Positions 1 to 5,952 of a DNA stretch of 7,760 nt are shown piece after piece. Every line of letters starts with the position of its first letter. Position 1 is the stretch's first letter. A program made the position numbers and the translations under genes. The DNA is from Gemmatimonadaceae bacterium (GTDB lineage Bacteria > Gemmatimonadota > Gemmatimonadetes > Gemmatimonadales > Gemmatimonadaceae): positions 1-7,760 of the forward strand of contig JANYKY010000375.1 in NCBI GenBank assembly GCA_025357975.1, given 5' to 3'. The notes beneath the pieces were generated by a model that was not told the origin of the DNA, did no database searches, and saw only the letters and a list, made by a program, of their open reading frames with translations.

Positions 1-399
1 CGTCGCAACCTTCGCCGATGCGCCCGCGCGCCTTCCCGTACTCAACTCTGCCACCAGCGCGCCGATAAAACTTCCAACGAACGCGCCGATCATCGGGCCA
101 ATGATTGGGACAGGAAACCCCATGAACGCGCCGATCATTCCACCGGCAATCGCGCCCCACCCGGCGCGACGAGACCCGCCGTACCTACGTGCGTACTTGC
201 CAGAGAGCGTGAACTCAATTGCCTCGGCGATGACACCGAGAATGCCAACACCCACCAGCGTGAACCAGCTGATTGGAGCCGGATGGACCATCAGATTGTA
301 GACGACCGCCGTGGCAATCATAATCCAGAGTCCGGGAAGACCCATTGCGATCAGCACGAGCGATAACGCCAGCACAGCTACGAGAATAATGAACGGCAT
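1..399 (-). CDS. DUF456 family small membrane protein (3' end outside window)
   Basis: The open frame runs from an ATG at 399 to the left edge without a stop, giving 133 residues; the C-terminus is missing. DUF456 proteins are usually about 160 residues, so roughly 25-30 are lost. The protein is almost entirely hydrophobic. A first membrane region (about 1-38) contains the LPGLWI turn typical of DUF456, a second lies at about 43-65, and a glycine-zipper segment spans about 80-117 (GGMIGAF..., PMIGAFVG...). A basic stretch (KYARRYGGSRR, about 68-78) separates them and suggests a cytoplasmic loop. The start is supported by a GAGGAA ribosome-binding site 8 nt upstream and by a TGATG overlap with the upstream peptidase gene, implying translational coupling. 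The biochemical function of DUF456 is unknown. The context suggests co-expression with the M28 peptidase. Family call is from recalled sequence pattern; confidence is good for the family, none for function. Confidence 0.82.
   Translation of the reverse strand, partial: MPFIILVAVLALSLVLIAMGLPGLWIMIATAVVYNLMVHPAPISWFTLVGVGILGVIAEAIEFTLSGKYARRYGGSRRAGWGAIAGGMIGAFMGFPVPIIGPMIGAFVGSFIGALVAELSTGRRAGASAKVAT
79..138 (-). repeat. 15-bp direct repeat inside the DUF456 gene
   Basis: GAACGCGCCGATCAT occurs at 79-93 and again at 124-138, a 45-bp period. On the coding strand both copies encode MIGAF, giving a 15-residue glycine-zipper repeat (MIGAFMG / MIGAFVG) within adjacent hydrophobic segments. It is in frame and best read as internal duplication or constrained codon choice in a helix-packing motif, not as a mobile or regulatory element. 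Confidence 0.7.
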
Positions 400-1559
400 C
401 AGCCAAGTTCCTCGACGATTGCAGCGATGAGACTTGCTGCCTTTGCAATGCCGGTGCCCTGTATGCGATCCGGCAGGTCTCTCGGTGTATGTACGTAGCC
501 CAGGGTCGCGATGTTTCCGCGGCTTAGCGTGAACGATTCCCATCCGGCGTCGGTGAACGGCACGTTGTCCGCGATGATGCCGGGAATCATTCCACGCAGT
601 CTCAACCGGGCTCGCCGCGCTCTGCCGCTGACCCCCGTGGTCTCAGCGTCCAGCCGACCTGCGGCCGCACCTATCGCAGCATCGAGGCGGTTGCTTTTTC
701 GTCCGCTCGCCATGCATAGGAATTCACCGGGATCGTCAATCGTATCGCAGTTGATCGCAATTCCGCGTTCGGTCTGGGTGCTGACAAACCAGCGGGCACC
801 AGCCAGTCCGAGCTCCTCGCCACTCGTGATCAAGACGCCCACGTTTTGTGAGGGACGGAGCTTTTCCGCCGCGAGAATTATAGCTGCGACGCCGGTTGCA
901 TTATCGAGAGCGCCTGGGGATTTGTTTCCGATAAAGCAAAGAATTATGGGAAACGCGGTAACTGCTGCAATGTAAGAAAACACGACGATGAGTTCTGACA
1001 AAATCTCGCGGGATCCGAACGCGGCGGTCAGGAGAATTCCGAGAAGCACAACCGCCGATGCAGTCGAGAATGCTACCGCCGATGCAACTCGCAGGATCAT
1101 TGGAATTGTCTGCGATTTGGAATCAACGTGTGCAACAAGCCACACCTTTGGAGCGTCGAGTTCGAGCCGGGTAGCAATGAGGTTTGTCGCGCTCGACTTA
1201 CTCATCCGGAGCGGGAGAATGCCGAAGCGTCCGAGGCAGTAACCCACTAGACTAAGCGCAGCAAGTCCGACTACCTGGATCAGGAACCCAGTCCACGGAA
1301 CGTCGTGGCGCGTGGCGAGATGAGCGGATGTCAAGACGATCAGCGCCGCGACCGAGGCAATGAGTGATGGACCCCATCGTGCCGGCGCTTCCGAGAATTC
1401 AAAGTGTTGGTCGGCAACTGAAAAACCGGCCTTCTCCAGCAAATCCCGACACAAGGTTCTTGCCGTCTGCTCTTCCGCGCTCCCCGCAAACCGCGGCGAA
1501 GAAGCAAGTTCCGTAACGATCTCTTTCGCGCGCGTCGACACGGCGTGCGCCTCGGTCAT
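399..1559 (-). CDS. Membrane-anchored M28-family zinc aminopeptidase
   Basis: 386 residues. The M28 (aminopeptidase Y/S type) di-zinc signature is complete. AHVDS gives His144 and catalytic Asp146, GALDN gives bridging Asp219, GEELG gives catalytic Glu248 and ligand Glu249, NCDTID gives Asp272, and HTPRD gives His357. A DNVPF element at 331-335 resembles the family's (D)HxPF. The N-terminal 1-60 (FAGS, LLEKAGF) matches the usual M28 lead-in and carries no signal peptide. Unusually, two hydrophobic hairpins interrupt the fold: about 65-82 with 91-110, and about 155-181 with 187-210, the second sitting between the HxD and LDN motifs. Positive residues after the second helix (R111, R118, K121) favour a cytoplasmic catalytic face. 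The substrate is probably the N-terminus of peptides but cannot be read from sequence. The gene starts 5 nt after trpS and its TGA overlaps the DUF456 ATG by one base, so the three are likely one operon. Family call firm; topology is inference. Confidence 0.9.
   Translation of the reverse strand: MTEAHAVSTRAKEIVTELASSPRFAGSAEEQTARTLCRDLLEKAGFSVADQHFEFSEAPARWGPSLIASVAALIVLTSAHLATRHDVPWTGFLIQVVGLAALSLVGYCLGRFGILPLRMSKSSATNLIATRLELDAPKVWLVAHVDSKSQTIPMILRVASAVAFSTASAVVLLGILLTAAFGSREILSELIVVFSYIAAVTAFPIILCFIGNKSPGALDNATGVAAIILAAEKLRPSQNVGVLITSGEELGLAGARWFVSTQTERGIAINCDTIDDPGEFLCMASGRKSNRLDAAIGAAAGRLDAETTGVSGRARRARLRLRGMIPGIIADNVPFTDAGWESFTLSRGNIATLGYVHTPRDLPDRIQGTGIAKAASLIAAIVEELG
408..413 (-). 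promoter_or_regulatory. Ribosome-binding site for the DUF456 gene
   Basis: On the minus strand GAGGAA lies 8 nt before the ATG at 399, inside the last codons of the M28 peptidase gene. It is the clearest Shine-Dalgarno sequence among the minus-strand genes here and fixes the DUF456 start at the TGATG overlap. Confidence 0.65.
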
Positions 1560-1564
1560 TTTCT

Positions 1565-2617
1565 TTACGAAAGGCCCATGAGATTTTTTGTCTCAACCAT
1601 TGTCGCACTGGCAACTTCACGGGCACGCACTGCGCCGTCGGCGAGAGTTCGCTGAACTGTCGTTTGATCAGCTCGCAGCTCGCGGGCACGCGCGCGGATA
1701 GGCACGAGCTCCCGATCGATGGACTCGAGCAATACTTTCTTGCAATCGATACATCCCCAGCCTGCTGTACTGCATTGCACCGCCACGTGCTCGACGGTTG
1801 GTGGTGGGCTGAACGCTTTGTGCAGATGATAGATGTTACAGACCTCGGGAGTACCCGGGTCGGTTCTTCGAACGCGCGCGGGATCAGTCATCGCCGGGCG
1901 AAGTTTGTCCCAGATATCCTTTGACTCCTCGAGCAGGCCGATGGTGTTGCCAAGTGACTTTGACATCTTGGTCCGTCCATCGAGGCCCATGATTCGGCGA
2001 GTTGGCGTCAGCAGCGGCTTGGGCTCCGGGAAGAAACCAGTATGCTCCGCGGTATCCGCGTCGCCTCCTTGCGTCGCTGCGGACCGCGCTTCAACGGCGG
2101 CTCGGTAGCCCGGGTCGAAGCGTGCGTTCCACCGGCGTGCAATCTCGCGAGACAGCTCGAGATGCTGCACCTGATCTTCGCCAACCGGAACAAGGTCTGC
2201 TTTATATAGAAGTATGTCGGCGGCCTGAAGCACTGGATAATTGAGGATTCCGGCCAGGATGCTTTCCTGTCGCGCTGATTTTTCCTTGAACTGAGTCTGG
2301 CGCTCCAGCTCCCCGAGGGGTGTGACTGTGTTGAAAATCCACGCAAGCTCGGTATGTTCCGGCACTGCGGACTGCACGAAAAGCGTGCATGCGGATGGAT
2401 CGACTCCGGCGGCGAGCAGTGATACCGCCATTTCGCGAGTGCGGCGCCTGAGATCTTCAGGCTCATACGGCAAGGTGATCGCGTGGTAGTCGACGATACA
2501 GAAGAACGATTCGTGTTGCCGCTGCAGCGTGACCCAGTTTTTTACGGCGCCGAGGTAGTTGCCGAGGTGCAGCTCACCAGAAGGCTGAATTCCGCTGAAG
2601 ATCCGGGATTGTGACAT
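1565..2617 (-). CDS. trpS: Tryptophan--tRNA ligase (class Ic aminoacyl-tRNA synthetase)
   Basis: 350 residues; charges tRNA-Trp with tryptophan in the cytoplasm. The Rossmann start FSGIQPSG (7-14) leads into the HIGH-equivalent HLGN (17-20). VDYHAIT (42-48), ELERQTQFKEKSA (103-115), AADILLY with Asp134 for indole recognition, and VPVGEDQ (143-149) follow, then KMSKS at 217-221. All are canonical TrpRS motifs. Compared with Bacillus-type TrpRS (about 328 residues), a hydrophilic insert of some 20 residues lies near 168-197, before the KMSKS loop. The anticodon-binding part has Cys260, Cys282, Cys289 and Cys292 (C-x21-C-x6-C-x2-C), closely matching the [4Fe-4S] motif of Thermotoga maritima TrpRS. 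The ATG at 2617 aligns with the normal TrpRS start; no strong Shine-Dalgarno is visible. First gene of a probable trpS-M28-DUF456 operon, divergent from the phosphatase gene. No T-box is possible in the 48-bp upstream gap. Confidence 0.97.
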   Translation of the reverse strand: MSQSRIFSGIQPSGELHLGNYLGAVKNWVTLQRQHESFFCIVDYHAITLPYEPEDLRRRTREMAVSLLAAGVDPSACTLFVQSAVPEHTELAWIFNTVTPLGELERQTQFKEKSARQESILAGILNYPVLQAADILLYKADLVPVGEDQVQHLELSREIARRWNARFDPGYRAAVEARSAATQGGDADTAEHTGFFPEPKPLLTPTRRIMGLDGRTKMSKSLGNTIGLLEESKDIWDKLRPAMTDPARVRRTDPGTPEVCNIYHLHKAFSPPPTVEHVAVQCSTAGWGCIDCKKVLLESIDRELVPIRARARELRADQTTVQRTLADGAVRAREVASATMVETKNLMGLS

Positions 2618-2665
2618 CGGCCGAAGTTAACGAGTGTGAGGAACGCGTTGCAAGGAAACGAGACG
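2618..2665. promoter_or_regulatory. Divergent intergenic region between trpS and the phosphatase gene
   Basis: Only 48 bp separate the two start codons, so promoters for both directions must overlap each other or the coding ends. For trpS (minus strand) a weak candidate is TTGCAA, 17-nt spacer, TTAACT (the -10 lies at 2630-2625). That would start transcription almost at the trpS ATG, so a very short or absent leader is possible. I see no convincing -35/-10 pair for the plus-strand gene. The promoter call is tentative; the divergent layout is certain. Confidence 0.3.
2652..2656 (+). promoter_or_regulatory. Ribosome-binding site deciding the phosphatase start
   Basis: AAGGA stands 9 nt before the ATG at 2666. 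It supports this ATG over the in-frame GTG at 2636, which has no such site, would add ten residues unlike the family, and would sit almost against the trpS start. Confidence 0.6.
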
Positions 2666-3499
2666 ATGGGATCCGATGGTGCTGTGGAAGCTGACGCAAT
2701 ACTCGAAGCTGCCGTCGCCTCGGCGCAGGCTGCGGCAGAAGTGATACGATCTGCATCGGGAACTACGGCTGCCCTCGACTGGGAGTCGAAAGGTGCGGCC
2801 GATTTTGTAACTGAGGTGGATAGAGCGGCAGAAGCAACGATAGATCGCGTGCTGAAGCAGCATTTTCCGGCGGCGCTGATTATTGGAGAGGAATTATCGC
2901 CCGGTGCGGCATTAGCCTCCCCCGGCCTGAAGTTCGTCGTTGATCCGCTCGATGGCACCACCAATTTCCTTCATGGATATCCCCAATACGCCGTTTCGAT
3001 TGGAGCGCTCGTCGATTCTGATCTGGTCGCCGCTGTCGTTATCAATGTGCCGACTCGCGATTGCTTCACCGCTCTCGCCGGAAAAGGCGCCTTTCAAAAC
3101 GGTACCCGAATTTCGGTTTCCTCTCTCACGGATGTTTCCCGCGCGCTGATTGGGACCGGCTTTCCATTCAAGCATCAGAATCTGCTGGACCAGTATTCGA
3201 GGCAGTTCGTTGCTGTAACTCGGGAAACTGCCGGGATTCGGAGGGCCGGGTCAGCAGCGCTCGATCTCGCTGACGTAGCGTGCGGACGCTTCGACGGATT
3301 CTGGGAGCTCGACCTGTCGCCGTGGGATATCGCAGCCGGAATTCTCCTCGTTCGTGAAGCCGGCGGCGTGGTCACGTCGTGGGACGGGTCATTTCGCGAC
3401 ATTGCCGCAGGGCCAGTTGTTGCGGGCAATCCTGACATTCATCGCTGGCTCTTCGCAACAGTTCGCGGCGCGAGCGACAACCGAGATATAACAGTATGA
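2666..3499 (+). CDS. Inositol-1-monophosphatase family phosphatase (SuhB-like)
   Basis: 277 residues from the ATG at 2666. Mg2+-dependent, Li+-sensitive sugar-phosphatase fold. The metal site is intact: GEE (Glu75) after the LIIG strand, motif A DPLDGTTNF with Asp93 and Asp96, and motif B LSPWDIAAG with Asp221. Lys42 in the SKGAADFVTEVD segment and the RRAGSAALDLADVACGR stretch (192-208) are typical of IMPase/SuhB proteins. The usual substrate is inositol-1-phosphate, but members also take histidinol phosphate, fructose-1,6-bisphosphate or PAP, and the sequence alone does not choose. The last bases overlap the ftcD start by 4 nt (ATGA), so the two are almost certainly co-translated. A histidinol-phosphatase role would be tempting beside a histidine-related gene, but the partner is catabolic and there are no his genes here, so I leave the substrate open. 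Confidence 0.93.
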   Translation: MGSDGAVEADAILEAAVASAQAAAEVIRSASGTTAALDWESKGAADFVTEVDRAAEATIDRVLKQHFPAALIIGEELSPGAALASPGLKFVVDPLDGTTNFLHGYPQYAVSIGALVDSDLVAAVVINVPTRDCFTALAGKGAFQNGTRISVSSLTDVSRALIGTGFPFKHQNLLDQYSRQFVAVTRETAGIRRAGSAALDLADVACGRFDGFWELDLSPWDIAAGILLVREAGGVVTSWDGSFRDIAAGPVVAGNPDIHRWLFATVRGASDNRDITV

Positions 3500-5049
3500 A
3501 ATTGATCGAATGCGTTCCCAACTTTTCGGAGGGACGCAATCCCGAGATCATTTCGGCGATTCGCAACGCGATTGCGGCAGTTCAGGGTGTTACGGTGCTC
3601 GATTCTTCTTCGGACTACTCGCATAATCGGTCTGTCATCACGTTTGTAGTTCCGATCGAGAACGCTGTCGACGCTGCGTTTGCGGGAGTTCGCGAAGCCG
3701 CATTGCACATTGACCTGCGCCAACACCAGGGTGAGCATCCGCGAATCGGCGCGACGGACGTTGTTCCGTTTGTGCCGCTCGAAGATGCGACGATGGAAGA
3801 TTGTATCGAGCTCGCGAAGAAGCTCGGAGAGAGGGTGGGACGCGAGTTGAAGATTCCGGTCTTTCTATACGAGAGAGCCGCATCTCGACCCACTCGCGTA
3901 AATCTCGCCGACGTTCGCCGGGGGCAGTTTGAAGGCCTTCGCGATGAGCTTGGGACGAATCCCGAGCGGGACCCGGATTTTGGTCCAGGCGCAATTCATG
4001 AATCGGCCGGCGCGATCGCGATCGGCGCGCGTCCATTTCTCGTCGCCTATAACGTATACCTCGGCCCCGCTTCGAATCTCCCGTTGGCGAAGACCATCGC
4101 GAAACAGGTTCGGCAATCGTCGGGCGGATTCAACTCCGTCAAAGGTCTTGGTCTCGAAGTGGACGGGCAGGCGCAGGTATCGATGAACCTTGTCGATACC
4201 GATCGAACAGCGCTTCACACCGTTTTCGACTTCATCTCCGAGAAAGCAAAGGCAGAAGGAGTCGATGTCACGTGGAGCGAGATCATCGGGCTGGTTCCCG
4301 AAAAGGTGTTGTTTGAAGCTTCGAAGAATTACTTGAAGCTCAAAGCGTTTACTCCGGATCAGGTTCTCGAGCGCCAGGTCGCTGGAGCGATTCGTGAGAG
4401 TGAGACGAGCGCTAATGCTGCGTCTGAGTCCACGACTCCAACGGAGTTCCTCAGTGCAATCGCGTCCTCCGACCCGGTTCCCGGCGGCGGCAGCGTTGCA
4501 GCCTATGCGGGTGCGCTTGCGTCCGCGTTAACCCGCATGGTCGCGGGGCTCACGATCGGGAAAAAGAAATACGTCGCTGTCGAATCTGAAATGAACGAGA
4601 TCGCTGCCGCTGCTGACTCGCTTGCGGCGCAGCTGTCGAGACTCGTCGAGCGCGATGCTGACGCGTATGCTCTGGTCTCTTCGGCTTACAAGCTCCCGAA
4701 AGATTCCGACGCAGCAGTTGCCACAAGAGATGAAGCGATCAGGAATGCGCTGCTCGGCGCGGCGGAAGTTCCGCTCGAAACAGCCCGGCTTTGCGTGAAA
4801 GTAGCCGAGCTCGCCGTTCGTGTAGCGGAGAACGGAAACTCTAATGCGGTGACAGATGCAGGGGTCGCAGCACTTCTCGCGGAAGCGGGATGCAAAGGGG
4901 CCGCGTACAACGTGCGTATCAACGTCGCGTCGCTGAGCGATCGTTCCGCCGGCGCAGCGCTGCAGAAAGAAGCGCTCGCCCTTGTCGCAGCGGTATCCAG
5001 TGCGGCGCAGCTGACGTCTGAAACCGTAGAGGCTGCGTTAAATCGCTAG
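3496..5049 (+). CDS. ftcD: Bifunctional glutamate formimidoyltransferase / formimidoyltetrahydrofolate cyclodeaminase
   Basis: 517 residues, close to the 541 of mammalian FTCD, with both activities in one chain. The transferase part (about 1-300) opens with LIECVPNFSEGR and carries HNRSVITFV and GEHPRIGATDVVPFVP. His81 in the latter corresponds to the catalytic His82 of the porcine enzyme. RPFLVAYNVYLG and the KGLGLEVDGQAQVSMNL segment mark the second transferase subdomain. A Ser/Thr/Ala-rich linker (about 302-316) joins the cyclodeaminase domain (about 317-510), recognised by DPVPGGGSVAA (326-336) and NSNAVTDAGVAALLAEAG (448-465). It moves the formimino group from N-formimino-glutamate to tetrahydrofolate, then releases ammonia to give 5,10-methenyl-THF, the last step of one histidine degradation route. 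No hutH, hutU or hutI lies in the window. It overlaps the upstream phosphatase gene by ATGA and has no strong ribosome-binding site, consistent with coupled translation. Confidence 0.96.
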   Translation: MKLIECVPNFSEGRNPEIISAIRNAIAAVQGVTVLDSSSDYSHNRSVITFVVPIENAVDAAFAGVREAALHIDLRQHQGEHPRIGATDVVPFVPLEDATMEDCIELAKKLGERVGRELKIPVFLYERAASRPTRVNLADVRRGQFEGLRDELGTNPERDPDFGPGAIHESAGAIAIGARPFLVAYNVYLGPASNLPLAKTIAKQVRQSSGGFNSVKGLGLEVDGQAQVSMNLVDTDRTALHTVFDFISEKAKAEGVDVTWSEIIGLVPEKVLFEASKNYLKLKAFTPDQVLERQVAGAIRESETSANAASESTTPTEFLSAIASSDPVPGGGSVAAYAGALASALTRMVAGLTIGKKKYVAVESEMNEIAAAADSLAAQLSRLVERDADAYALVSSAYKLPKDSDAAVATRDEAIRNALLGAAEVPLETARLCVKVAELAVRVAENGNSNAVTDAGVAALLAEAGCKGAAYNVRINVASLSDRSAGAALQKEALALVAAVSSAAQLTSETVEAALNR

Positions 5050-5078
5050 ATCTTTTCGGACCGGAAAAACCCGCTCGT

Positions 5079-5113
5079 CACGAAGACACGAAGCCACGAA
5101 GAACTACACGAAG
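5079..5113. repeat. Four CACGAAG repeats in a convergent intergenic region
   Basis: CACGAAG occurs at 5079-5085, 5087-5093, 5095-5101 and 5107-5113, with periods of 8, 8 and 12 bases (an octamer CACGAAGN with one 4-base slip). It lies between the 3' ends of ftcD and map, 30 bases after the ftcD stop. The repeat is non-coding on both strands. Similar CTTCGTG/CACGAAG strings are, from memory, common between genes in several environmental bacterial phyla; no function is established. Confidence 0.8.
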
Positions 5114-5135
5114 CACAAATTTTGGGTTCACAACT

Positions 5136-5155
5136 CGCCAATCAACATGTTGGCG
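5136..5155 (+). terminator. Weak hairpin, possible ftcD terminator
   Basis: CGCCAA (5136-5141) pairs with TTGGCG (5150-5155) around an 8-base loop and is followed by only three T residues. The overlapping palindrome CAACATGTTG (5143-5152) is an alternative fold. It sits 86 bases after the ftcD stop and, read on the other strand, about 45 bases after the map stop. The 6-bp stem and short T run make it a weak candidate. A second small hairpin (5053-5067, TTTTCG/CGGAAAA) right after the ftcD stop is weaker still. Confidence 0.3.
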
Positions 5156-5199
5156 TTTCCACACACTTGTCCAATCGGCGAGCGGTTAACCACCACTGA

Positions 5200-5952
5200 C
5201 TAGGCGGCCGTCAATACCCTCGGGCCGTTCTCTGTTACCGCAATCGTATGCTCGAAATGCGCCGACCTTGTACCATCGAGCGTCACCACGGTCCACTTAT
5301 CGGGCATCGTTCGAATTCCCGGCTTGCCGACGTTCACCATCGGCTCGATGGCAATCGTCAAACCAGGCACAAGGCGGATTCCACGCTTCGATTTTCCGTA
5401 GTTAGGAACCTGCGGCTCCTCATGGAACCCAGTGCCTATGCCGTGTCCAACCAGATCGCGCACGACACTGAACCCCGCGCGTTCCACAATCTCCTGCACC
5501 GCAGCGCCTATGTCACCAAGATGATTTCCCGCGCGCGCCGCACTCACCCCCGCGTCCAGCGCTTCACGAGTCACTCGGAGCAGGCGCCTGGACTCTTCCG
5601 AGATCTCGCCAACAGCGACAGTCGTCGCAGAATCGGTATGGTATCCTTCGTACAGCACACCGACATCGATTGACACCACGTCCCCCTCGATCAGGACGCG
5701 TTTCCTCGACGGAATGCCGTGCACGATCTCATTGTTGATCGAACTGCAGATGCTCGCGGGAAAGTTGTAGAGCCCCTTGAACGACGGCACTGCGCCCGGG
5801 TGGCCCCTGATGAATTCTTCGGCAATCGCATCGAGCTGCGCAGTGGTCATGCCTGGCTTGACGGACTTCTCCATGAGCTTCACGGTATCAGCGAGAATCC
5901 GCCCGCCAACAGCCATGATCTCGATCTCGCGCTGCGACTTGAGCTGGATCAC
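5200..5952 (-). CDS. map: Methionine aminopeptidase, type I
   Basis: 250 residues; removes the initiator Met from nascent proteins. All metal ligands are present and each is one position below its E. coli number: Asp96, Asp107, His170, Glu203, Glu234. The substrate-contacting His78 (NNEIVHGIP) and His177 (TGFHEEP) are also kept. There is no N-terminal zinc-finger or SH3 extension, so it is the short MetAP-Ia form. Translation starts at GTG (5952), whose GTGA overlaps the adk stop by 4 nt; the resulting MIQLKSQREIEIM aligns with the normal MetAP start. It is the last gene of a secY-adk-map run. In many bacteria infA, rpmJ and rpsM follow map directly; here 150 bp of non-coding DNA and the convergent ftcD gene follow instead, so the ribosomal cluster is split at this point. 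Confidence 0.97.
   Translation of the reverse strand: MIQLKSQREIEIMAVGGRILADTVKLMEKSVKPGMTTAQLDAIAEEFIRGHPGAVPSFKGLYNFPASICSSINNEIVHGIPSRKRVLIEGDVVSIDVGVLYEGYHTDSATTVAVGEISEESRRLLRVTREALDAGVSAARAGNHLGDIGAAVQEIVERAGFSVVRDLVGHGIGTGFHEEPQVPNYGKSKRGIRLVPGLTIAIEPMVNVGKPGIRTMPDKWTVVTLDGTRSAHFEHTIAVTENGPRVLTAA

Noticed and set aside
511..975. Open frame of 154 codons on the plus strand opposite the M28 gene
   Set aside because: It lies fully antisense to a gene with intact catalytic motifs, has a low-complexity Arg/Pro/Ser/Ala composition and matches no family I know; a shadow frame.
2636..2665. GTG at 2636 as the phosphatase start
   Set aside because: The ten extra residues do not fit the family and the AAGGA site is correctly spaced only for the ATG at 2666.
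2542..2964. Minus-strand 140-codon frame opposite the phosphatase start and overlapping trpS
   Set aside because: It is antisense to the conserved IMPase N-terminus and runs into trpS; Ser/Ala-rich shadow with no start signal or homology pattern.
5079..5113. CACGAAG units as a CRISPR array
   Set aside because: Units are 7-8 bp with 1-5 bp between them, far too short for CRISPR repeats and spacers, and no cas genes are present.
5184..5191. GGTTAACC palindrome near the map stop, and GTTAAC at 2626-2631 in the divergent region
   Set aside because: Six- to eight-base palindromes are expected by chance; no flanking symmetry or repeated operator pattern was seen.
5050..5199. A hidden small gene (infA or rpmJ) after map
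   Set aside because: The gap of 150 bp is too short for infA, and I saw no rpmJ-like Cys/Lys/Arg-rich frame on the minus strand.
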